Assembly: GCA_963573305.1 (NCBI GenBank)
Contig: OY754335.1
Location: 52,783,985 to 52,847,984, forward strand
Reading direction: 5' to 3'
Length of the DNA stretch: 64,000 nucleotides
From: Pyrrhosoma nymphula
Lineage: Eukaryota; Arthropoda; Insecta; Odonata; Coenagrionidae
The translations under genes were made by a program, and so were the position numbers. Below the pieces are notes generated by a model. It was not told the DNA's origin. It made no database searches and worked only from the letters and a program-made list of their open reading frames with translations. This document shows, piece by piece, positions 1 to 12,200 of the stretch (within the stretch, counting starts at the first letter, position 1; each line of letters opens with the position of its first letter).

Positions 1-501
1 ATCTTTAAAGAAGTAAAGAATTTTTGTTTAGTTTTCAAAGTCCCCTTGTTTGACCTATCCCCTCGAAGACCTAATCAGAATAGGAAGGGGGCTGAAACTA
101 GGAGTATCAGTGATGATATGGCACTGGTCGTAGAATTGGTAGTAAAAAAATTTTAACTTGCTTTCACATTTTCCTAGCCATAGCTTTTTGGCAATATTGA
201 AAATTGTTTCTATTCAAAGGTGAAGATCCACTCTCTACACCTATATTTGTTGCATATTTTTAATGAAGGGAACAAACAGACTGAGCGAAACTGTCCTGAA
301 AAACAAGAAGAAAATAAGAATGGTCAGCAGTGATGCTTTCAGCTGAGGTAGTGAGCACCCTTAAAGCTCCCACGAAACCACACGGCCACAATCTGTGGTC
401 AAACATTGCCATTGCAAACTATGTGCGTACACTCATTTTCAGGCAGCCTGATGCAACTGGTTGCATTTGCCTGCTGAGAAGTGGCCTTAATAAGCAATAA
501 C
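1..501. other. UBA2 intron or upstream sequence, nothing recognised
   Basis: No coding similarity, RNA gene or repeat was recognised here. Because the first UBA2 exon found (3088) begins inside a codon, this stretch is most likely intronic, with the earlier exons outside the window. The last eight bases (494-501, GCAATAAC) are the left target-site duplication of the adjoining hAT element. Confidence 0.5.
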
Positions 502-2639
502 TAGGGATAGGAAAATTTCGCGATCGCGAATTTCGCGAATTTAGGGGAAAATGTCCTAGGAGTGGTAGTTAGTTACAACATACTCCATACCTACTGGGGA
601 AATGACTTTTGAACTCGCGAAATGTCGCGAATTGTGCCCCAAAACGCGAATTTTCATTTTTTATGAGAAAATGGTTGGAAGTACATTTCAAACGCAACAA
701 AAACATTAAAATTGCAAGCAAATGTTCTCAATTCGATTTAAACGAACTCGCGTGCAAATATTCCTGAGGTACGCGTAAGTTTGCTGTTCATCGTAGCATA
801 ACCAGTGTTACGATAACAATCGCGGGAGGATGACATCGGGTGCTTTCGATTTACGGCGCTAACCGGCAATACACAGCTTCTCACGCCGCGGTGCTTTCTA
901 TTTACAATTAGTGGAATAACCATCTATCAGCATCTATGATCGGTGGCTCTCCGCTCCGAGGTGAGTCGAACAAAGGAAAAGCAATATGCGCATTTATTCT
1001 AAGTAATCTGCTCCAGCAGGGTTTCTCAAACTTTTCCTGCGATGGAACACTTTGTAAATCCTGAAATTTTAACGGAACACCTTGTGGACTTCCCATATAT
1101 TAACACGTTCGCGGCGAACGTGAAATTGCCGTTTTTTCCCCTTGGGCGAACGTGAAATTTGCCGTTTTTTTGCCGCGGGCGTCAATTTTCATAAAAATGA
1201 AATCGATCCATTAGTGTTTTTCATTAATCTACAATACTTTGGTAAGATTTAAAATGATGAATTTCAACAAATTTTGGAAAACCGATGCGCCAATATCGAG
1301 TAATTAATTAATCCCCTTTGGTGTATGAAACCACTGCTTACGCGTAGAATTTTCTTCGAAAAAATGAAATCGTTCAATTAATGTTTTTCATTAATGTACA
1401 TTTCTTGTATGCGATTTAAAATGATGATTTTCAACAAATTTTAATATCTGATGCGCCAATATCGAGTAATTAATTAATTCCCTTGGGTGTATGCAACCAC
1501 TGCTTACGCGTTGAATTTTATTCAATATATGTTTATGTTCACCTAAAATACCTTAAAAATATACAAATGAGCAGTGTTTTTAGACATGGAAATTGATGTA
1601 GCACGAAAGCATTCAGTGTTACATCGTTTTTAGCAACTGCTTCGAATTATTCGTCCATAGCCTTCACTAAACCCTTCCTCTTTCGCTACGATGCCTTCTT
1701 TGGTTTTATGGCTTTGAGAACAAAATGCAGCGGTAGGACAACTTAGTCTTATCTATGAAAGGACTAAACTGTCCTCCTGCTGCCATTGGTAAAGGGTCTA
1801 AGGTGCATACTTGCAGACGGTCATGAAAACGATTATCCCAAGCACCCACCAGGAAAACCTCTACCCTTGTGACGCTGGTGACCACTGGTGACCGACACGA
1901 CGGCTCAGTCCAGGGATTATGCCAGGGTTGCCTTTTCTTGGGATTTCCTAGAGGCTGGCGACCGGCCTCTCCGCACGTGTCCCACCCTTAGCGTAGACCT
2001 AGTGTTGGGCCATTTCCGTCAAATGACTGACTGTTTATTTTCCAGTGACAACTGTTAAGTATCCTAGTTTTATTCCTGGTTTCTGTGCTTTTAAGTGATT
2101 TTGACGAGTTATTGAGATGCCGAATTCAAAATTAAGCGCAAGGGACCGGGCTTTCTAGTATAAAAAAGATGGATTTTATTGTATCGATAAAAGTATGGTC
2201 ATGTACATATTCTACAATTGTCAGGTTGCTTGGGAAAGACTCAATTGGAAAAATTTAAAATCTTCGAAGAATGTAACTGCAGCAAACTTTCACAAGGATG
2301 GAAATTCTCTAAAGTTACATGTCAATACACGAAATGTATTAAATTTAATTTTTAATTTAGTGCCACTTTTCCAAGTTCCGCCACCGAGGTGATTGTCTTC
2401 AGTCATAACATGGCTAGAAGGGAAAGTGTCGCATAATAGCCCAGATCATATTGGGTTAAACTATAGTATAAGTGACCCTTTTCTAGACTTACAATTAGAA
2501 ATAATCGGTATTTTATGTATCTATATACAAATTTGTGGTCACTGTGAAAACACCGAAATGTCTTGTTGAAAGTACCGAATTCCTAATTTCAAAGTACCGC
2601 TTTTCTCACTCTCAAACCACCAAAAAATTCCTATCCCTA
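502..2639. mobile_element. hAT-type DNA transposon with 8-bp TSD, apparently non-autonomous
   Basis: The element starts TAGGGATAGGAA and ends with its reverse complement, TTCCTATCCCTA, a 12-bp perfect terminal inverted repeat. It is flanked by a perfect 8-bp duplication, GCAATAAC, at 494-501 and 2640-2647. An 8-bp TSD with TAGGG-type termini is the hAT signature. The left subterminal region (515-645) carries repeated TTCGCGAA/TCGCGA palindromes. No transposase domain was recognised over 2,138 bp; a 65-codon open frame at 2195-2392 matches nothing I know. The perfect TSD suggests a fairly recent insertion, but the missing coding capacity means it must have been mobilised in trans. Confidence 0.88.
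1193..1521. repeat. Internal direct duplication of about 163 bp in the hAT element
   Basis: Two adjacent copies, about 1193-1357 and 1359-1521, share long identical blocks, for example GATGCGCCAATATCGAGTAA and CCACTGCTTACGCGT. They differ by scattered substitutions and small indels, so this is an old tandem duplication inside the element. Just upstream (1112-1180) is a shorter repeat of GCGAACGTGAAATT followed by GCCGTTTTTT. Confidence 0.8.
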
Positions 2640-2647
2640 GCAATAAC

Positions 2648-3087
2648 CCATATTTTCATGGAGCCACATCGAAAAACAGGACTTTATGATGATGAAAAAC
2701 AAAGGATTTCATGAGTGAATTCCTGCATGAAATCGAATGACATCTGTCCAATGACTGGTCATTGCCTACTCTTTGTCACCTTACTGCAAGTAGTATTGCA
2801 TTCTTTTCCTAAACAGAAATTTTATCCATTTTAACACACCCTGGATTGCGAAGTCACTAAAAATATGAATCTCTTATGTTAGCCAGTACGTGTTGATAGT
2901 GTGAATCCATTGCCCGCGGCTCAAAATAGGACTTAACACCCCTATTCTGCAGTCCAACACTGGAACTGCTGCTAAGAGGCTGCTTAGGTTTGTGTGTGTA
3001 GCCATGACCACTGGCCGCATATGTGTGGGTGAGCATGTCAAAGAGGAAAATATTACTGTTCCATATTCTCCTAATTGGTTATTTCAG
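2648..3087. other. UBA2 intron, no further feature
   Basis: Intronic sequence between the hAT element and the first visible UBA2 exon. The 3' splice site reads TTATTTCAG and ends at 3087. Nothing else was recognised. Confidence 0.6.
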
Positions 3088-3206
3088 TTCCAGGCAGTAG
3101 TAGGTCTGAGATGTCAACTGGGCTGAAGGACCAGAGAATATGGAGCATAGCTGAATGTGCTGATGTTTTCGGTGATTCGGTCAACAACTTGAAAAAGCAA
3201 CTTGAG
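3088..3206 (+). CDS. UBA2: UBA2 exon A (first exon in window)
   Basis: The exon begins two bases into a codon after TTTCAG and ends ...CTTGAG before GTTTGT. It encodes a short linker followed by GLKDQRIWSIAEC and NNLKKQLE, matching the GLKDQ...L segment that precedes the LIWDKDD block in animal UBA2. It is the weakest-conserved exon, but its phase-0 join to the next exon restores the family spacing. An alternative acceptor six bases downstream (after CAG at 3093) would also keep the frame. Confidence 0.85.
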
Positions 3207-6200
3207 GTTTGTATGGTTATATGAAGCATGTATATTTGTACTAATACAATTTTATGTGCATGAATGGATTAGAAATGACTACTCTGTATGCATTGTGAAC
3301 ACCATTACTACACATAGGGCTCTTGGTGCAAAAATGAGGAAGGTATGAAGTAATTTGAAACCATCTAGAGGAAAACAAAAGAGAAGCATTCTTTGATTTC
3401 CCACACTGGCCAGCGCCAACAGTTCAACAGCTAAGACTACTATCATCTTTAGATTGTAATGTATTCGCCAGGTAAACCTGAGATATGTTAAACAATGATA
3501 ATTTAATTTTTATTTTGTTGATGGTGTAAAATTTCCTGCTCTAGATGCTGCTTTTCATTTATCTGGTTAATCTGTTTGGTTGCAGAAATAGGACAGGGAT
3601 ACCTGTTTTAGACACTGTTCCTGAAAAATAGTCTCATCCCTAAAAGCTTGGTACCAAGTGTTCTCATTGCATCATGATTAATTTCCACGGAGTCACGCCT
3701 GAACTCACCGAGTTGGTTATCCATACTGATTTTATTTTCTACCAATCACGTTTTATCACATTGCGACATCTTCAGATGAAGTAAATTCCACAAAGTTATG
3801 CCTCAAACAATTAACCTTATTTTATTTTCGTTTTAAGCCTCGTTCACAACAACTTAACTTTGCTTAACTCGGTGCAACTTAGGAGTTGAGACCTTGAGAA
3901 CAGTATCTGCTAGTTCACAATGACTTAGAGTGGCGTATCTTGACTTGGTGTAACTTTGAGTTAGCCCAGCTCAACTTTCTCTTAATTCCAGCCATTAGCA
4001 AGGCCTGCGGCTCTATTGATATCCGGGAATCTCGTACTCCCGCTATCGATAGGCATCATCAATCGATTGTATGATTAACTTTGGAAGTGGTTTGCTGTGA
4101 TTGGTTAAAAATTTGACACATTGGTTTGCGGTCGTGCTGAGTTAATCCAAGTTACGCTGAGTTAACTTGTGAACGAGGCTTCCCATACTTCACCGTGATG
4201 ACTATTATACAAGACCACATTGAGATAGAGAGAGAAGATTTTTATAGTTTTACCATGAAGTCGTGCCATCATCAGAAAATTAGTATGTAGTAAGTCGGAG
4301 TAAGGAAAGAAAATAACTAGGTATGTACAATTTCAACCTGTGATCATTTGATTACGGAAATCCATCGGCGAATCAACAAATAAAAGCAGAATGCCATCCG
4401 TACCTGATACATGCCTGATAGCGGTGGTCGTCTCATCTGCTTTCTTTGCAGTAGCTGTGGGCTGGGACGATTATTGGATTAAATTTCATTGTTTCCATAA
4501 AAGTAACCTGAAGCCAATAATTACACTTTTCTAGTCTCTCAAATGCCTCTTTCAATCTACTCAGTTAGTGAGTTAACTCTATTAGCGTGGATCTTTGCAT
4601 AGAGGCACCACCCCTTTGGTCCTTCCAATCTTTCCTGAGAGAGCAATAAACATTCTGAACCAAAGGAAGCCCCTTCCATCACCCTTGCTTGAGGAAAGGC
4701 CCTAAACTGCCAAAAAGTGACAATGGAAGGAGGCAGCAGCTTCTTATTCCACTGGGAGTGAAGAAGCAGCATTGTGGTCGGTGGAGCTGTTTCCGCACAT
4801 TTTGTGGATTTGTGGAAGCGGCCCATACATGTGAAAACTTACATGATATCTCGTTCACAGCAGCTAGGAAGCACGGAAACGAAATGCCCACTTCTGTGGT
4901 TTACATCCCCCTTGCTCGTTTCGTTTTTTATTAGTTTCCTCCTCGCATTAGTTAGAGTTTTAAGCTTACAATAGGTTGATCCTAAATATATTGCATTTAG
5001 ATTTTCTTTGTCTGGGACTCCTTGCGGTATCAAAATTCCTATTACTTTCAAAATGTCATAATTAATTCGGCACTTTTTACTGGACATTGGTTCAATTTTC
5101 TTTACTTCGGCATAAAATATTTGCTGCCTAGGTAATTAAGTTAGGAAAAAAGCCACAAAACGCATTGTAGGAAGTGCTATTACGAATGTTTTTTTCTATA
5201 TATCTCGCATGAGAAAAATTTGACCTATGGCAAATGGAAAACACAGTAGTGGCGGTGAAGCAAGAGGGTGACTACTTGAACCTGATACAACCACTAATCT
5301 AAGATCAGCCAGCTCAAGTCATTCATATATGGTATGGTATAGTGAACACATAATATACACGTATTTGAAGTTCTGCATTGGATAATAAAATGACCGAATT
5401 CACAAGAAGGATGAGATGAGTGTGAAAGGTTCATTTTTCAATCTGCACGTCCTTCTTCCTGAGCCTTGAATTATCACGAACTTATTTGCTAAAATAATGT
5501 GAAATTCAAAGCTCATCATTTTAAAATTAAAAAATTGTTCGCGCAAAAATATATCGCCCATAGAAAATGTTTTCCCATAATGCTTTGCAAGGACATTTGT
5601 GTGCTCAAATTCGAGCCTGACATTATTGGTTACTTCAGAGCAAAATTGAGTGATCTAGTTTCGATCCAGAATATATTACACCATTTCAAATATAATATAG
5701 ATTGTGATATCACAAGGACTTCCAGATAGTGAAAATGCGTCAAACATTTGAAAAAAATTTACGTTAATGAATACGCGTATATATTAATATGCTCATAAGA
5801 AACGAAAGGAACTCCGGGAATTGAGACCTAAGATAGGCTTTTGTTTTCCGTGGCTGCTTGCATCTGTCGTGTGCGAGGGATCTTGGTGCGTCTGAACTTT
5901 GCAGATTTCCCTTTTCTTCTTACTCACACATCACAAGAAACCAAACCCCCCCTCGGAAATAATCCTTTTCGCTGGTCAAAATTTTCCTTCCGTGGGTGGT
6001 TCAACTCGCCCAGCTATGGGGAGGAAGGGCTGCTTGGAGAGGTTATTGCTACCCCTCTCAGGGGGACGTGGTTCGGCCACGTTCCCACATCGTCGTAAAC
6101 TCGGGACTTAGAAACTTTCGGCGGTACGACTTTTTTGAACAGAACTCTATATACAAATATTACAAACTGACGTGACTGGAATTACAATTACTAATCACGC

Positions 6201-9200
6201 CCCATTCGTCGTCAATCATTTGGTACAGTAGAGTGTCGATTATCCATCCGGTGGATTATCCGTGCATCATCCCGCAGCAACCCCCTCCCCTACTCTCTCT
6301 TTCCGTCCCCTCCTCTCCCTCCCCATCTCTTCCTTTCCGTCCTCCTCAGCGATCTGTTCAATCATGCAGATGAGTGTTGCATTACCCTGAGCCTTCTGAA
6401 TCACTGCTCTGTGTTCATGCGATTTGGGCTCCCATGGGCGTTTTATGTTTGCCAAGTTTTTTCAGTAGGTAATACAACTGGTTGAAAATGTCTAACTCTT
6501 CAAAAAATAGAAAGCACGCCGTATTAGACATTTCAGAGAAGCTGAAGATTATTGAAAGGGCATCCAAGGGAGACCCAGTGGGTAATATAGCTGCAGACTC
6601 AGGTGTTGGCATCACCACAGTGTGATATGGCCTCGGTGGCGGCGGGGTAACGTCCTCGCCTGCTAACCCAAAGGTCGCGGGTTCGAATCCCGCCTGGGGA
6701 GGATTTTTCACTTCCCAGGACATGGTTGTTTGTGCTTGTCCGTTGTTGATTGTTGAAATACCCCGATGTAAAGGCAATATGTGCTGTTTTTGGTGGTGAT
6801 ATAAAATAAATAAATAAAATAAATAAATAAATATATTGAAAAACCAAGCCATATTATTGGACTATGCTTCAAAATCGGAAGAATTCATTGGTAAGCATGC
6901 CACTGCTAGCATAGAGGAGGTAAGCATCATCTGTCCAGGCATCCTCGTTTTCATCAAGAGAGGACTGAGTAAGCAGAACTCGCCTCAGACTAGACATGTG
7001 ATGCTTGCTTGGGGTGGAGGGATCGGACTTCGAGACATGCAGGTGGTCGGAAAACCTGGGTGACTCCAGCCCGTGTGTTTATCGGCCATGCCCATGTTCG
7101 CACCCACCCGAGTGGCTAAGATGCCCATGCGTGCCCGTTCGTGCGGTCACCCATCCTCCAGCCAGGCGCCCGCCTTGCACAGTGAACTTACAAGAGAAGG
7201 GAAGGGGTATCCTTTGGAAAAAGGTCTGCGTAGCTGGCCTCAGGAAAACAGTGGTTTCTGCAATTTGGAAGACAGTCGCTCGTCCACTCACTGAAGGATC
7301 GGCCCAAGATCGGTACGCACCCCTTCCCCTTATGCCCTTTCCACAGCTTGGAAGGGGGAGAGGGAAGAGAGTGTGTCTCTCGCACATAGTCGGGGGAGGG
7401 TAGTTTGGATTTCCAACCGCCTGCAGGTCTCTATGGACTTCCAGGAGCTGTCATCATACAAGTGTGCATCAGCTACCTTGGCTCGAGTTAGAATACATGA
7501 TTTTAAGTTAAAATTCAGAAGTTAAAATACGTGATTTGGCAGGGTGTCCGGCGACCTGGAAAACCTTGAAAACCGGGAAAACTCAGGGAAATATTTTGTT
7601 CTGGAAAACTCAGGGAATACTCAGGGAATTTTTGTATTTTTCCGAAAAACCCTGGAAAATGCATGGCAGCCGATTTCCATCAAGGCAGAGAGAGAGGTTT
7701 AACCTGCGCCTTTGCTTGCATTATACTCGGCTCAGCGTAGTCTTGCGCTCCCTGTTCATTTAAAACTCTTTTCATAGCTGTGCGCCCGCTCACAGCTTGT
7801 GCTTCGTCATCCCACACCACTCTCCCTATGCGCAGTCTAGGGGGCCGATTGCATAACAAGGCAAATTCCACACGGAATAATTCCCATGTAAAATGGCCGC
7901 CGTACGAATGGAATTCTTGGTGTGGCCAAATTTACGAGAAATCTAAACGTCTGAGCATGCGCAGTGGCATTTCCCGCATTATACGAAAACCATTCGGCCG
8001 GCAACCTAAATGGATAATTGGGTATTGTTATATATGTAATTGATAATCCTTTCCAAATAATCTCCACCCTCCTCGTTTTAATGTTTGCAGAAATGTTTTT
8101 GAAGGAGCGGAAATACATTTTGCGGTCACTGCGTATGGAAATCACGGCCCTCGGGTTCGTAGTCGACAGGGCCACTGTACAGGGGCAATCCAACCTAATT
8201 TAAATTCGTGTATTGTCCAAAAAATACAATTTTGTTTTACATAATTAAATGCTTTTGGGCGTTAGATCTGTACCTATCACAAAGCAATTAATTCACAGTT
8301 TCCGAAATGTTCATGTAAAGTACAGTGAAGCCTTTTGGGAGAAGAGGAAAGGTACCAAGGCCGCAAGAGAAAAAGAATAAGAAAGAGGTACATACTGCAA
8401 AAGTTTCAAGAGCTGCAAACCAAAATAACGTAATTTCTTGAAAAGCCGAGAAATTTGTTGCTGAAATTGAATCGGAAATGCACTCATTGAAAATAGTCAC
8501 ACCAGTTTCTTTTATTTACATGTTCTTTATCAAACTAGTCTGAATCTACTTTATTGTGTTCAAATTGCTCCTGACTCAGAATTTTGTTGTCAGTTAACCG
8601 TTTTTGTTAATTTGTTGGTTGAAATAAAACCCGTAATACTCCACATTCCTTGTATACTCTTACGTTTTTAACTCAAAGTAGGGACCGAAATTTTTCGTTT
8701 TTTCATGTTTGCAAAATTATGCCAATTTTATTAGAAATTCATTAAAAATATGTTAGAAACAAAGTGCATCAAGACCTTGGAAAATGCAAAACATTTGCCT
8801 GGAAAACCTGGAAAACTCAGGGAAAAAATAAATTGAGATTCACCGGACACCCTGTTTGGCCAATCTCAGATTCTTCACAATGAGTGTAACACATTGCGAT
8901 CATGAATTTAAATTCTTACTCACCGACTTAAATCATTTGCATAGCGAAACTATGAGGTGATAGTTGTTTAACGATCTTTTATGGTATAAAGTTTATGATA
9001 TAAAGGCATTTTTTACAGTGCTTTCACTAATAACGATCAAAAATAGTTTTAAAACGTTGCCCAAGAACACAAATTTTAGGGGAGGAAAATAACTTTTTCT
9101 ACGTTTTCTTCAAAAGGTTTGATATTACGAAACTTGATAATATGAGTTGCTGATTTTTCGGTCCTGCTGACTTCATATTATTGAGTTTCTACTGTACTGC

Positions 9201-12200
9201 TCTTCAAATTGAAATATAATCTGGAGAACTGTACATTTTTTGTCTTTCATTAGCATTATTTATGTACTTCAAGGGGTCTAACTAAGTTAGGCAAGAAGCT
9301 GAAGAAATTATTGAGTTCAGAAAAACTTATATTAAATTGCTTACCTAAGGAAGTTTTTATGTTTATTATATATGCTTATTAAATATGCTTATTGTTAACT
9401 TTTTTGGGGTGTTACTTTTTAATAATTGTCATTTACTGCTGTAAATCACTGCTTCTGTTGCACAGGTGACAGCATTGTTTATTTATATTGCTTACAAAAA
9501 GAATTTATATTTCAGAAAGAGGGTGAGAATGGGGTCCTAATCTGGGACAAAGATGATGATGTGGCCATGGACTTCGTCACAGCTTGTTCAAATATTCGAT
9601 CTCATATTTTTGGAATCTCTCAGACTTGCCGTTTTGATGTCAAATGTAAGTACATATTGGTTGCATTATCATACATGTATCTTGATCAAATCTAGGGAGG
9701 AAATTTCATGTTATCTCTTTGCCTCTTTCTTTATCTTCAACAGCCATGGCTGGGAACATAATTCCAGCAATTGCTACTAGTAATGCAATAATTGCTGGTG
9801 TTATAGTATTACATGCTTTGAAAATTTTACGAGACAAAATTGAAGACTGCAAATCGGTAAGTAGACATTGATACCTTTTAATGCATGCATTCACCTTTGT
9901 CTGTAAGACAGTGGTAAACTACTAGACCTATCTTAAAGTGAGCATCCTTTACATTTCATCCTTCTCTTATTGGTGAACAGTCTTATAAAGTGGTTGGCAT
10001 TGGGCATCACTTATTGTTAGTGGAAGCACTTTTATAGCAATATTAAACTTCTTGTTTTTTCTTTTAATTTTGTATGGAAAACCCAGTGTTCATTAATAGT
10101 AATTTGTTGAATTATTTGCATCTAGCATTATTTGCTATTAGGAATAATTGCTGTTAATGCATGTTTACATAGTTATAAATGTTAGAATGATTATTATAAA
10201 AACGATAATGTGAATTTAGAAAGTTAAAGCTGAAATTCTTCAAAGATTTCATAAATTTTTTTGGAAGGTTCAGTCTGGAGTAGTTCTGTTACTCTTTCTT
10301 TCTCTGTAGTTAAGGAAGATTAGTTATTTTTTGTACATATGTTTATGGTTATACCATTTACTATTTTTGAATAGCAAGGTACTGTATCTAATACTACCCA
10401 CAGTGGTAAATAGGGGTGGAACTGTCCGACTTTTTAGTTTCGGGTCAGGTATTTTTTTTTGACCCTCGGGTCGGGTCGAATTCTACAATTTAATTCTTAT
10501 TTTTCTCCAAAAAAATCATGCAGAAATCCATAAAAATATTATATTTATGAAGGTCTATTATAGGAAACTTGTAACCAAAATGGGCCTATATGGCGTATTA
10601 CTGCAAAAGTGTAGAAACTCAACATAAAAATTGAAATGTGTACAAACAGTGGATTCAGTAATCAACTTACCGCTTAATTAACACTACTTAATACAAGAGT
10701 AAGCTATAAATAATAGAACAAAATAAATGTTTTTGCTGTTCTTTATTTCCAACTCAGTTCACTAACTGGCCCATGAAAGATGTATGTTAAGTATTCTAAT
10801 TTAATTTTCTGCAAAAATTCTTAGAAATTATCTGATATAAAAATCCTAACAATATGTATTCTTCTTTTAAGTTGTTTTTATTTATGCTTAATTTAACTGT
10901 AGGACTATGGCGAAAATGTTCAACAATGCTCTTGCATTTTTGCACAAATTTTCAAAACCAATATACTCCTTCTTAGTGTCTTTAATCATCAGATTAAGGT
11001 ATGTGCTAAACAGAAGAGTTGGGTGACTTCTGGCATCAGATTTAATGCTGACCGCATATTTGCAGCATTGTCTGTAACACAGTCAGTAGTTTCAAATTTT
11101 CAAATAAACTCGATTGAATCAACAATTTCTTCAGTTCCTGGTTGATAACTTAACCTGTGTGGGACTCTGTTACAACCATACATCCCAAGCAACAAGATGC
11201 TAGTGTTACATCTTTAGCTACATAATGTGCAGTTACTGCCAGATATGATATGGTATTGATTGACGTCCACGTGTCAGTAGTGATTGATAGTGACTTTAAT
11301 GTAGGTTTTTCGTAGTCTAATCTAATCGTTTCGTTAATCTAATTTTAGCAACTGTTTTCTGGAATAGTTCAGGAACAAGTGCTCTAGAGAATGTTATGGC
11401 AGAAGGCAAACTGATTTTACTGTCAGCAATTTCCAACTTTTTGATTGTAGTGATTTGAAAAATGCCCGACCTGAAGGTCGGGTCAGGACGATGACTTGAG
11501 TATTTCGGGGCCCCATCGATCCCTAGTGGTAAACAAAGCATTGATGATTTCACAAAGTCCTGTTTTCATTATGTCCAGGGTATTCAAAGGTACATTAACC
11601 TGTTTTACTGATTACACTGCGTTGCACTACTCTCTCCAACCTACAAAATGGGTTTCATTCAAATCTCCTCCGGGCTTGAAGGGTTAATATTTGCAAATCT
11701 GAAAGTGTAATATAAAAGTTGGAGTGGGATAAAACTTTTTTTTTCTTCATATTCTTAAGAATAAACACATGGATTCTTATGCACCTCATAATCTCTGTTT
11801 CTAGCATCTGAACCAATTTTATATTTCCAGGTGTATCTCCGTTTGCAGCCTAATCCAAGGAATAGAGTGTTGGTGTCTGAGCAGGTTCTAAACAAGCCAA
11901 ATGAAAAATGCTACATTTGTTCCCCCAAACACACAGTAAGCTTTCTATTTTATTTTTTGTACAGTATTCAATGCTAGATGTTTTAACCATAGAGTAAAGG
12001 AGAAAATAGATGGCATCATGTGATATGATAGCTCAGGGAAATATTAAAGTGGAATTCCCATGGTGCATGTACCTTTGGGTAATTTAAAAAAAACAGGCTT
12101 CAGTTTCCTGCGCCAAGACTCCATCTACCTTTTTCTTTAATCTATGGATTTAACCAATGCATTCAGGTTTAATAACTGTGACTATAATTTTCACTTCTTT

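Noticed and set aside
6660..6700. Functional tRNA gene
   Set aside because: Only the A and B boxes and part of the tRNA fold are present, followed by a SINE body and AAAT tail.
6415..6852. 145-codon minus-strand frame
   Set aside because: It reads through the SINE in antisense; the GFEPATFG-type peptide is just the reverse of the B box region.
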